The translations under genes were made by a program, and so were the position numbers. 18,991 nucleotides of DNA, taken from Oxalobacteraceae bacterium UBA6018 (lineage in GTDB: Bacteria > Pseudomonadota > Gammaproteobacteria > Burkholderiales > Burkholderiaceae_D). The stretch is from assembly GCA_002428015.1 (NCBI GenBank), contig DIZW01000020.1:1-18991 (forward strand). The letters run 5' to 3'. The notes below the pieces were generated by a model. It searched no databases, was not told where the DNA came from, and saw nothing but the letters and a program-made list of their open reading frames with translations. This document shows, piece by piece, positions 1-6,823 of this stretch. Each line of letters begins with the position of its first letter. Position 1 is the first letter of the stretch.

Positions 1-19
1 AGATGTGTATAAGAGACAG
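1..19. other. Tn5/Nextera mosaic-end adapter sequence (sequencing artefact)
   Basis: The first 19 bases, AGATGTGTATAAGAGACAG, are identical to the Tn5 mosaic end used in Nextera tagmentation libraries. Genomic sequence begins at base 20. Translating through the adapter yields the spurious N-termini MYKRQ and MCIRDR, so no start codon inside it should be believed. The match is exact and sits at the very end of the sequence, as expected for an untrimmed read or contig end. It is not an insertion sequence. Confidence 0.97.
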
Positions 20-298
20 GCGCGCGCCACCCTGGCCGGGCGCCAGGCCGCCCACGCGGCCAAGCAGGCCAGGCAGGCCGCGGCCGAGCGCGCCAAGGCC
101 GCCCAGGCGCCGCGGAACGTGGCCGACTTCGAGAAGAAGAAAGCCGACGCGCTGGAACGCCAGCGGCAGGTCGCCGAGAAGCAGGCCGCGACGGCCAAGA
201 AGCAGGCCGAGAAAGCGGCGCAGGACGCCAAGGACGCGCAGGATGCGCAGCGGGCGGCCGACGCGGCCAAGGCGGCGCAGCCGGCGCCGGTTAAATAA
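20..298 (+). CDS. C-terminal fragment of an Ala/Lys-rich coiled-coil protein (5' end missing)
   Basis: An open frame of 92 codons runs from the first genomic base to a TAA at 296-298. The start lies outside the window; the apparent ATG at base 5 belongs to the sequencing adapter. The product is almost only Ala, Lys, Gln, Arg, Glu and Asp, with heptad-like runs such as EKQAATAKKQAEKAAQDAK. This predicts a long charged alpha-helix or coiled coil ending in a Pro-Ala-Pro tail. It has no catalytic motif and no membrane segment. Such tails occur in TolA-like, histone-H1-like and many unrelated proteins, so no function is assigned. The codon choice is GC-rich like the rest of the window, which supports real coding. 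Confidence 0.6.
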   Translation, partial: ARATLAGRQAAHAAKQARQAAAERAKAAQAPRNVADFEKKKADALERQRQVAEKQAATAKKQAEKAAQDAKDAQDAQRAADAAKAAQPAPVK

Positions 299-311
299 CG
301 GGAATAACGGG
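294..311. repeat. Two perfect tandem copies of a 9-bp unit (AATAACGGG)
   Basis: AATAACGGG occurs at 294-302 and again at 303-311. The first copy contains the TAA stop codon of the upstream gene fragment. With two copies it may be simple slippage. The rest of the 299-496 gap shows no clear terminator or gene. Confidence 0.6.
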
Positions 312-496
312 AAATCCGCCGTCATGCTCGCCGCGCGACGGGGGCAGGGCGTATTCCGGTCGCCCCGTGCCTCCAGTGGCTTAGCCATCAAACGAGCGGC
401 TGCCTTCGAAGTATCGAGCCGCATTCGGCCCAAGCGCCTTGAAGCGAAAAACGGTCGGTGGGTGGCGCTGGACCTTGGTTGGAACTTAGCTCGACT

Positions 497-1303
497 TTAT
501 ACGGCCCGGCCCATCTTGCGCACCGTGTAGTTCGGCACTTCCTTGGGCGGCTTGACCAGTTTCACGATCGCCATGGTGCAGTTGCCGCCCTTGCCCTGGG
601 CCCTTTCCTGGGCCTTGCTGATCAGCATTTCCGACGCCTGGCGCGGGGTGTTCTTGGACACCACGGCGCCCAGTTCGGCATCGGTGAAGAAATGCCACAG
701 GCCGTCCGAGCACAGCAGGAAAGCGTCGCCCGCGGCCAGCTTCTCGTGCACCCCGATGGTGGCGTGCGGCTCCTTGCGGCTGTTGCCCAGCACGTTGACC
801 AGGATCTTCGAGTGGCGGTGGTTGCGCGCCGCGTCAGGCGGCAGCTTGTCGGTGCCGACCAGGTGCTCGATGTAGCCGGCGTCGCTGGTGCGGTGCTGGC
901 AGTGGCCGGCCGCGAAACGGTACAGGCGCGAGTCGCCCACGTGGGCCCACAGCGCCTGCCCGGCGGGGGTGATCAACAGGCCGACAAACGTGCACTGCGG
1001 CTCGCTCATGGTGGCCACGCCGTTCATCTTGATCACCATGTGGGTCTCGTGCACGATCTCGCGCAGCAGCTCCGACAGGCGCGCGATGCCCGGATTGTCG
1101 CCGGGCTTGAATTCGTCGAACAACTGCTTGGCCGTGTGCAGCACCTGCTCGGACGCCGAGGCGCCGCCGGCGATGCCGTCGGCCAGCACCGCCATCACGT
1201 AACCGGGCGCATGGGCGCCGGTGAACAGGGCGGCGCGGTCGTTCTGCTGCGCACGGTTGCCGATATGCTGGGCGGTACCGGCCTCGATCTTGTATGAAGT
1301 CAT
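497..1303 (-). CDS. PP2C-family serine/threonine protein phosphatase
   Basis: This predicted soluble, metal-dependent PP2C (PPM) phosphatase has 268 residues, the normal size of a bare bacterial catalytic domain. Visible family motifs are NRAQQND (16-22), ADG (41-43, metal-binding Asp42), HVGDSRLY (121-128) and LLCSDGLW (197-204, metal-binding Asp200). The last motif, normally D-N-x-T, reads GGNCT (239-243), so the usual metal-binding Asp is Gly240. The start at 1303 was chosen because the family N-terminus begins at MTSYKIEAG; the frame stays open 94 codons further upstream, but that extension has no family resemblance and runs over the divergent ydcH-type gene. AGGAAA lies upstream at a rather long distance. 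No cognate kinase gene is in view, so the substrate is unknown. Confidence 0.88.
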   Translation of the reverse strand: MTSYKIEAGTAQHIGNRAQQNDRAALFTGAHAPGYVMAVLADGIAGGASASEQVLHTAKQLFDEFKPGDNPGIARLSELLREIVHETHMVIKMNGVATMSEPQCTFVGLLITPAGQALWAHVGDSRLYRFAAGHCQHRTSDAGYIEHLVGTDKLPPDAARNHRHSKILVNVLGNSRKEPHATIGVHEKLAAGDAFLLCSDGLWHFFTDAELGAVVSKNTPRQASEMLISKAQERAQGKGGNCTMAIVKLVKPPKEVPNYTVRKMGRAV

Positions 1304-1381
1304 AAACGTATGCGGTTTTCCTGATTCCTGGCGCAATGCCGCGCAATCTATATTGGCGGCAACGTCGGCGTAGATTAAACT

Positions 1382-1407
1382 ATGCACTCGGAATGCAGCA
1401 TTATGCA
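1382..1407. promoter_or_regulatory. Three ATGCA repeats phased about one helical turn apart (possible operator)
   Basis: ATGCA occurs at 1382-1386, 1393-1397 and 1403-1407, with start-to-start distances of 11 and 10 bp. The middle copy is part of a small palindrome, AATGC-A-GCATT (1392-1402). The cluster lies in the 208-bp, relatively AT-rich gap between the divergent phosphatase gene and the YdcH-family gene. A regulator binding one face of the DNA could use such sites, but no regulator is identified and chance is possible for a 5-mer. Confidence 0.25.
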
Positions 1408-1511
1408 AGCTCCGATAATTAACCACGCGCAACAAATTGTTTCTGATTGTAATGCGCTTCCCGCGCGCACTCTTGAAGATTTCGAAATAAAACCCCGTTA
1501 GGGAACATACC

Positions 1512-1712
1512 ATGAATGATGTCCAAGCAATCCAGCGCCGCCTGATCGAACTCGACGTGGAACATCGAGATCTCGACGCGGTCATAGATCTGCTGACCTT
1601 GGACGGGCATCATGACCAGTTGCAGCTGCGCCGGCTCAAAAAGCGTAAACTGCAGTTGAAAGACCACATCACTTTGTTGAAAATGCAACTTGTTCCGGAT
1701 GTTCCGGCCTGA
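1512..1712 (+). CDS. YdcH family (DUF465) small protein
   Basis: The 66-residue, highly charged helical protein matches the YdcH/DUF465 pattern: the core EHRDLDAVIDLL (22-33) followed by LKKRKLQLKDHI (42-53). The family forms short helical hairpins and is widespread in proteobacteria, without an agreed biochemical role. The ATG at 1512 is preceded by AGGGAA, a modest ribosome binding site. The helicase gene starts 27 bases after this stop with a TTG codon and no visible ribosome binding site of its own, which suggests translational coupling. Confidence 0.85.
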   Translation: MNDVQAIQRRLIELDVEHRDLDAVIDLLTLDGHHDQLQLRRLKKRKLQLKDHITLLKMQLVPDVPA

Positions 1713-1739
1713 TCCGTTTTCGCACCACCGATTGCCAAC

Positions 1740-3779
1740 TTGACCGATTCCACCCTGGCGCAGGACGCCACGCCCGCCGGCGACGCGCCGTCCGCCGTCC
1801 CCGCCGGTAAACACGACGCCGACATCGACCGCCTGTTCAGCGCCGGCGGCCCGCTCGCGCCCGCCGTCGGCAGCTTCAGTCCGCGCCGCTCCCAAACCGA
1901 GATGGCCAAGGCGATCGCCCAGGCCATCGCCGACCAGAAAACCCTGATCGCCGAGGCCGGCACCGGCACCGGCAAGACCTTCGCCTACCTGGTCCCGGCG
2001 CTGATGTGGGGCGGCAAAACCATCGTCTCGACCGGCACCAAAAACTTGCAGGACCAGTTGTTCCTGCGCGACATTCCGACCGTGCGCGCCGCCCTCAAGG
2101 CGCCCGTTTCGGTGGCCCTGCTCAAGGGCCGCTCCAACTACGTGTGCCACTACCACCTCGAGCGCACCCTGCAGAACGGGCGCATGACCTCGCGCGACGA
2201 CGTCGGCCACCTGCGCGAGATCTCCCGCTTCATCAAGATGACCAACTCGGGCGACAAGGCCGAGCTGTCCAAGGTGCCCGAGAACGCCCTGATCTGGAAC
2301 CTGGTCACCTCGACCCGCGAGAATTGCGTGGGCACCGAGTGCCAGTACTACCAGGACTGCTTCGTCATGAAGGCGCGCCGCGAGGCCCAGCAGGCTGACG
2401 TGGTCGTGGTCAACCACCACCTGTTCTTCGCCGACGTGGCGCTCAAGGACACCGGCGTGGCCGAGCTGCTGCCGTCGGCCAATACCATCATCTTCGACGA
2501 GGCCCACCAGCTGCCCGACACCGCCACCCTGTTCTTCGGCGAGACGGTCTCGACCTCGCAGGTGCTGGAGCTGTGCCGCGACGTGCTGGCCGAGGGCCTG
2601 GCCCACGCCCGCGGCGGCCCGGACTGGGCCAAGGTCGTCACCACGCTGGAGAAGGCCACGCGCGACCTGCGCCTGACCTTCCCGCAGGACATCATGCGCA
2701 TGTCGCTGGCCCAGATCATGCCGTCCTCGGACTTCTTCCCGGCCCTGCAGACGCTCAAGGACAAGCTGGGCGAGATGGTCGACGTGCTCGAGGAACACGC
2801 GGCGCGCGCCGAGACGCTCGAGCAGTGCCGGGTGCGCGCGGTCGAGCTGGGCGCCGCCCTGGAGGCCTGGAAGCCCGACCTCAAGGGCAAGCTGGTCGAG
2901 GGCGACCAGGCCGTGCTGTGGGTGGAGGCCTTCTCGTCCTCGCTGCAGCTGCACAAGACGCCGCTGTCGATCGCGCCCATCTTCAACAACCAGCGCGAGG
3001 GCACGCCGCGCAGCTGGATCTTCACCTCGGCCACCTTGGCGGTGAAGAACGACTTCAAGCATTTCTCCGACCAGATGGGCTTGGGCGGCGAGCACGCCCA
3101 GAGCTGGCCGAGCCCGTTCAACTACGAGCAGCAGGGCCTGCTGTACGTGCCCACCGGGCTGCCGGACCCGAACGCCTTCGGCTACACCGACGCCGTGATC
3201 GACTGCGCGCTGCCGGTGATCGAGGCGGCCGGCGGCCGTACCTTCTTCCTGTGCACGACGATCCGCGCGGTCAAGCAGGTGGCCGAGCGCCTGCGCGACG
3301 AGTTCGCCAAGCGCGGCCTGGATTTCCCCCTGTTCGTCCAGGGCGAGCGCGGGCGCACCGAGCTGCTCGACTCGTTCCGCAACGCCGGCAACGCCGTGCT
3401 GGTGGGCAGCCAGAGCTTCTGGGAAGGGGTGGACGTGCGCGGCGACGCGCTCTCGCTGGTGATCATCGACAAGCTGCCGTTCGCCCCGCCGGACGACCCG
3501 GTGCTGGCCGCCCGCATCGACGTGATGGAAAAGCAGGGCATGAACGGCTTCATGCACCACACCCTGCCCGAGGCCATCATCAACCTCAAGCAGGGCGCCG
3601 GGCGCCTGATCCGCGACGAGAACGACCGCGGGGTGCTGATGCTCTGCGACCCGCGCCTGATTTCCAAGTCCTACGGCCGGCGCGTCTGGCAGAGCCTGCC
3701 GCCGTTCAAGCGCACCCGCCTGCAGGACGAGGTGGTGGCGTTTTTCCAACCGCAAGCACCCGCTCACGAGGCTCCATGA
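1740..3779 (+). CDS. DinG/YoaA-type ATP-dependent DNA helicase (XPD-like, iron-sulfur)
   Basis: This is a superfamily 2 helicase of 679 residues, expected to unwind DNA 5'-3' during repair like E. coli DinG and YoaA. Motifs in order are Walker A AEAGTGTGKT (71-80), four cysteines placed as in the XPD-type 4Fe-4S domain (Cys136, Cys196, Cys201, Cys207), the Walker B box DEAH (253-256), GSQSFWEGVDV (556-566) and motif VI QGAGRLIRDENDRG (618-631). The start is TTG at 1740; no earlier start is in frame, and the next ATG (about 1902) would cut close to the Q-motif region. YoaA is the closer guess, because DinG proper is often longer, but the two cannot be separated by eye. The stop overlaps the next gene's start (ATGA), so the two are probably co-translated. 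Confidence 0.93.
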   Translation: MTDSTLAQDATPAGDAPSAVPAGKHDADIDRLFSAGGPLAPAVGSFSPRRSQTEMAKAIAQAIADQKTLIAEAGTGTGKTFAYLVPALMWGGKTIVSTGTKNLQDQLFLRDIPTVRAALKAPVSVALLKGRSNYVCHYHLERTLQNGRMTSRDDVGHLREISRFIKMTNSGDKAELSKVPENALIWNLVTSTRENCVGTECQYYQDCFVMKARREAQQADVVVVNHHLFFADVALKDTGVAELLPSANTIIFDEAHQLPDTATLFFGETVSTSQVLELCRDVLAEGLAHARGGPDWAKVVTTLEKATRDLRLTFPQDIMRMSLAQIMPSSDFFPALQTLKDKLGEMVDVLEEHAARAETLEQCRVRAVELGAALEAWKPDLKGKLVEGDQAVLWVEAFSSSLQLHKTPLSIAPIFNNQREGTPRSWIFTSATLAVKNDFKHFSDQMGLGGEHAQSWPSPFNYEQQGLLYVPTGLPDPNAFGYTDAVIDCALPVIEAAGGRTFFLCTTIRAVKQVAERLRDEFAKRGLDFPLFVQGERGRTELLDSFRNAGNAVLVGSQSFWEGVDVRGDALSLVIIDKLPFAPPDDPVLAARIDVMEKQGMNGFMHHTLPEAIINLKQGAGRLIRDENDRGVLMLCDPRLISKSYGRRVWQSLPPFKRTRLQDEVVAFFQPQAPAHEAP

Positions 3780-5620
3780 CTCCCACCATCCGCGCCCTGG
3801 TCCTGTCCGCCGCGTTCGGCGCCGCCCCGCTGGTCCTGGCGCCGCTTGCGGCGCTGGCCCGCGCGCCCGCGCCCGCGGCCGCCGTCGTCCAGGCGCCCGC
3901 CCCGGGCCAGCAGCTGGCCGATCTGGCCGAGCGCTACTACGACGCCCAGGCCCGCTTCGAGCCGCTCAACGCCACTTTTTCGGGCGACAACCGCTTCGAC
4001 GACCTGCTGCCGATGAGCCATGTGCCGGCGGTGCGCGCGCGCCAGTTCGCGCTGCTGCACGGGGTCCGGCGCGAACTGGCCGCGATCGACCGCACGCGCC
4101 TGTCGGCCCCCGACCAGACCACCTACGACGTGCTCGGCTATGAGCTCGACACCGCGCTCAAGTTCGAGCCGCTCAAGGACTACCTGATGCCGATGACGCA
4201 GATGGACTGCGTGCCCGTCATGCTGGCCAACCTGGGCAGCGGGCAGGGGCCCCAGCCCATGGCGACACCGGCCCAATACGAGGCCTACCTGAAGCGGGTG
4301 GCGGCCCTGCCGCAATGGATAGACGCGGCCATCGCCGACATGCGCAGCGGCATCAAGCAGCAGGTCACCCTGCCCAGGGCGCTGGTGGTCCAGCTGCTGC
4401 CGCAGGTGAAGGCCCTGGCCGGCGCGCCGCTCGAGAGCAGCAATTTTATGGGGCCGGTGCGGCATTTCCCGGCCGGCTTTTCAGCCGCCGACAAGGCCCG
4501 CCTGGGCGCGGCCTACCGCAGCACCGTGCGCGTGCACGCGCTGCCGGCCATGCACCGCCTGGCGCGCTTCCTCGAGACCGAGTACCTGCCGGCCGCGCGC
4601 GCCAGCGCCGGCTGGGGCGGCTTGCCGGACGGCGCCAACTGGTACCGCGTGTGGGTGGCGGCGCAGACCACCAGCCAGCTCACCCCCAACGAGATCCACC
4701 GGGTGGGCCTGGCCGAAATGGACCGCATCCAGCGCGAGATGGGCAAGCTGGCGCCCAAGCTCGGCTACCTGGGCGCGCCGGCCGGCCTAGCGCGCTGGAT
4801 GGCCCAGCAATCGAAGTACCGCCCTTTCAAGACCGAGGAGGAGGTGCTGCAAGCCTACCGCGACCTGAACGCCAAGATCGTGCCGCTGCTGCCGCAGCTG
4901 TTCGCCACCTTGCCGCGCCAGCCGCTCGAGATCCGCGCCGAGCCGGCGTTGTCGCGCGACAGCGCGTCCGACCATTACACCGCGGCCTCGGCCGACGGCG
5001 CGCGTCCCGGCGTCTTCTGGGCCGTGATTGCCGACCCGGCCGCCTACGGCAGCACGCGCATGACCTCGACCTTCCTGCACGAAGGCCAGCCGGGGCACCA
5101 CTTCCAACTGTCCAAGCAGGCCGAGCTGTCGGTGCCGAAGTTCCGCAAGTTCGGCGGAAATAACGCCTACGTCGAAGGCTGGGCCCTGTATGCCGAGAGC
5201 CTGGGCAAGGAAATGGGCCTGTACGACGACCCCAACGCCTACGCCGGCAACCTGATGCTCGACATGCGCCGCGCGGCCCGGCTGGTGGTCGACACCGGCC
5301 TGCACGCCCAGGGCTGGACGCGCGAGCAGACCATCCGTTTCCTGGTCGAGCAGGCCGGCGACAGCGAGGACGAGGCGCGCAACGCGACCGAGCGCTACAT
5401 GGCCTGGCCCGGGCAGGCGCTGGGCTACAAGGTGGGGGCGCTCAAGATCGCCGAACTGCGCCAGCGGGCCCAGAGCGCGCTCGGCGACAAGTTCAGCCTG
5501 GCCAGGTTCCACGACGCCGTGCTGGCCGACGGCGCGCTGCCGCTGGCGCTGCTCGAGACCCGGATCAACGGCTGGATCGCCGCCCAGGGGCGGCTTCCGG
5601 CGTCGGCGCCGCCACACTAG
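3776..5620 (+). CDS. DUF885 domain-containing exported protein, putative metallohydrolase
   Basis: The 614-residue protein begins with a cleavable-looking signal peptide: Arg6, then a hydrophobic Ala/Leu/Val stretch to about residue 30 followed by an Ala/Pro-rich linker. It is therefore probably periplasmic. The DUF885 signature is clear: FLHEGQPGHHFQ, with HEGQPGHH at 435-442, followed by EGWALYAE (467-474). The HE..HH pair and a downstream Glu look like a zinc-peptidase site, so hydrolase activity is inferred from the motif rather than demonstrated. Its length is typical of the family. The ATG at 3776 overlaps the helicase TGA by four bases; no independent promoter is evident. The pairing of an exported enzyme with a DNA helicase has no obvious functional logic. 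Confidence 0.88.
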   Translation: MTPTIRALVLSAAFGAAPLVLAPLAALARAPAPAAAVVQAPAPGQQLADLAERYYDAQARFEPLNATFSGDNRFDDLLPMSHVPAVRARQFALLHGVRRELAAIDRTRLSAPDQTTYDVLGYELDTALKFEPLKDYLMPMTQMDCVPVMLANLGSGQGPQPMATPAQYEAYLKRVAALPQWIDAAIADMRSGIKQQVTLPRALVVQLLPQVKALAGAPLESSNFMGPVRHFPAGFSAADKARLGAAYRSTVRVHALPAMHRLARFLETEYLPAARASAGWGGLPDGANWYRVWVAAQTTSQLTPNEIHRVGLAEMDRIQREMGKLAPKLGYLGAPAGLARWMAQQSKYRPFKTEEEVLQAYRDLNAKIVPLLPQLFATLPRQPLEIRAEPALSRDSASDHYTAASADGARPGVFWAVIADPAAYGSTRMTSTFLHEGQPGHHFQLSKQAELSVPKFRKFGGNNAYVEGWALYAESLGKEMGLYDDPNAYAGNLMLDMRRAARLVVDTGLHAQGWTREQTIRFLVEQAGDSEDEARNATERYMAWPGQALGYKVGALKIAELRQRAQSALGDKFSLARFHDAVLADGALPLALLETRINGWIAAQGRLPASAPPH

Positions 5621-5659
5621 CGCGCCCCGGGCGGGCCAGGCCGGGGGGCGAGTTAGTAA

Positions 5660-5688
5660 TTGTGCAATAGGCGCCGGCGTGGTACTTT
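5660..5688 (+). promoter_or_regulatory. Weak candidate sigma-70-like promoter for the DUF6159-like gene
   Basis: TTGTGC (5660-5665) and TACTTT (5683-5688) are separated by 17 bp and sit about 55 bp upstream of the ATG at 5743. Each hexamer matches only about half the consensus. The spacing and position are the main support. Confidence 0.25.
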
Positions 5689-5696
5689 GCTGGCGC

Positions 5697-5720
5697 GGCG
5701 CCGGCACTGTCGCCGGCGCC
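5697..5720 (+). promoter_or_regulatory. Perfect 9-bp GC-only stem-loop in the leader of the DUF6159-like gene
   Basis: GGCGCCGGC (5697-5705) pairs perfectly with GCCGGCGCC (5712-5720) around the loop ACTGTC. The hairpin ends about 10 bases before the GGAGAG ribosome binding site. There is no T-run after it, so it is not an intrinsic terminator. A role in mRNA stability or translation is possible. Confidence 0.45.
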
Positions 5721-5742
5721 CGCCAACTCTGGAGAGCCCGCC

Positions 5743-6582
5743 ATGTTCGACCGCTTCAAGCGCAGTTTCGACCTCGTCAAAGCCAGTGCCCGCGTCCTCA
5801 AGCAAGACAAACACCTGATCGTCTTTCCGCTCATCTCAGGCGCCGCCATGCTGTGCGTCATCGCCGGCTTCGCCCTGCCGGTGTTCGGCCTGCACCTGTT
5901 CGAAGGCGGCGAGCGCGGCGCGCCGCTGGTCTACTCGGTCGCCTTCGCCTTCTACGTCGTGCAGTACTTCGTGATCTTCTTCTTCAACGCCGCGCTGGTG
6001 GGCGCCACCATGATCCGCCTGGACGGCGGCGCCCCCACCCTGGCCGACGGCCTGCGCATCGCCGCCAGCCGCTTCCCGGCCATCCTCGGCTACGCCATCA
6101 TCGCCGCCACCGTGGGCATGATCCTGCGCGCGATCCAGGAACGGGTCGGCTTCCTCGGCCGCATCGTGGTGGCCCTGTTCGGCGTGGGCTGGACCATCGC
6201 CACCGCGCTGGTGGTGCCGGTGCTGGTGGCGCGCGACGCCGGCCCGTTCGCCTCGATCAAGGACAGCGCCGCCCTGGTCAAGCGCACCTGGGGCGAGAAT
6301 GCCATCGGGCAGGGCGGCATGAGCCTGGCCTTCCTGCTGGTGCACATGGCCGTGTTCGGCCTGGCCGCGGTCCTGGTCGCCGTCGGGGTGTGGGCCGCCA
6401 GTTCGGCGCTGGTGGTGCTGGCCGTGGCGCTGGGCCTGCTGGCGGTCCTGGCCACGCTGCTGCTGCACAGCACCTTGTCGGGCATTTACGCGGCCGCGCT
6501 GTACCGTTACGCGGCCAACGGCAGCGACAGCGCCGGCTTCGATCACGGCGCCCTGAGCACGGCCTTCCAGCCCAAGTCCTGA
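5743..6582 (+). CDS. Multi-pass inner membrane protein resembling the DUF6159 family
   Basis: The protein has 279 residues and no signal peptide, but about six hydrophobic segments, near 26-50, 63-88, 111-129, 139-163, 193-217 and 219-243. The N-terminus MFDRFKRSFDLVKASARVLKQDK followed by a long hydrophobic segment resembles DUF6159 proteins, which I recall as uncharacterised membrane proteins starting with an F-x-R-x-x-x-S-x-x-x-x-K-x-S pattern. Ser/Thr/Lys/Trp residues cluster in the cytoplasmic-type loop SIKDSAALVKRTWGEN (171-186). GGAGAG lies 8 bases before the ATG at 5743. It appears monocistronic: a leader hairpin precedes it and a probable terminator follows directly. Family membership is moderately sure; the function is unknown. 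Confidence 0.75.
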   Translation: MFDRFKRSFDLVKASARVLKQDKHLIVFPLISGAAMLCVIAGFALPVFGLHLFEGGERGAPLVYSVAFAFYVVQYFVIFFFNAALVGATMIRLDGGAPTLADGLRIAASRFPAILGYAIIAATVGMILRAIQERVGFLGRIVVALFGVGWTIATALVVPVLVARDAGPFASIKDSAALVKRTWGENAIGQGGMSLAFLLVHMAVFGLAAVLVAVGVWAASSALVVLAVALGLLAVLATLLLHSTLSGIYAAALYRYAANGSDSAGFDHGALSTAFQPKS

Positions 6583-6596
6583 TCCGCCCGCAGTAC

Positions 6597-6622
6597 CCGG
6601 CAGCGGCGCCGCCCGCTGCCGG
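6597..6622 (+). terminator. Probable transcription terminator after the DUF6159-like gene
   Basis: CCGGCAGCGG (6597-6606) pairs perfectly with CCGCTGCCGG (6613-6622) around a 6-base loop, giving a 10-bp stem 15 bases after the stop codon. A pyrimidine-rich tract (CTTCGTCTTTCCCCTTCC) follows, although it is not a pure T-run. Confidence 0.6.
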
Positions 6623-6650
6623 CCCGCTTCGTCTTTCCCCTTCCTCTCTA

Positions 6651-6672
6651 GCGCGCCGGCAAAACGGCGCGC
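6651..6672. repeat. Second perfect inverted repeat in the 6583-6823 gap
   Basis: GCGCGCCG (6651-6658) and CGGCGCGC (6665-6672) form a perfect 8-bp stem with the loop GCAAAA. No T-run follows on either strand. It lies between the terminator-like hairpin of the upstream gene and the accessory module. Confidence 0.5.
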
Positions 6673-6735
6673 GTCCTTACCCTCCAAAAACCCTGTAATC
6701 CAGGGAACTTTTACGCCTCGCTTCGAGCCTATTTG

Positions 6736-6768
6736 CGACTTTGCGCCAACGCAAAACCGCGAAAGTCG
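6736..6768. promoter_or_regulatory. Nested dyads upstream of the TIR gene (possible operator or alternative hairpins)
   Basis: CGACTTT (6736-6742) and AAAGTCG (6762-6768) form an outer inverted repeat. Within it, TTTGCG (6740-6745) and CGCAAA (6750-6755) form a tighter one. The two share bases 6740-6742, so as RNA they would compete; as DNA they could be a repressor site. The element lies 55-90 bp upstream of the TIR-gene ATG, where a promoter would be expected. I could not identify convincing -35/-10 hexamers. Confidence 0.35.
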
Positions 6769-6823
6769 AGCTTGTTACAGTGGGGGGTACAGCGAGCCGC
6801 GCAAAACCGATAAGGAGGTCGAA

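Noticed and set aside
3..530. A 175-codon plus frame starting MCIRDR
   Set aside because: Its start is in the sequencing adapter and its Arg/Pro-rich composition is the wrong frame of the Ala/Lys-rich gene fragment.
1419..3767. A 782-codon minus-strand open frame opposite the helicase
   Set aside because: It is the shadow of a clear helicase gene; its Gly/Leu/Val/Gln/His-rich composition carries no recognisable motif.
2573..3775. A 400-codon upstream extension of the DUF885 frame
   Set aside because: It overlaps the helicase gene in another frame and is Arg/Gly/Ala-rich without motifs; the signal peptide begins cleanly at ATG 3776.
6597..6672. The two hairpins as inverted terminal repeats of an insertion sequence
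   Set aside because: They are local stem-loops, not a matched pair flanking the module, and no transposase gene is present.
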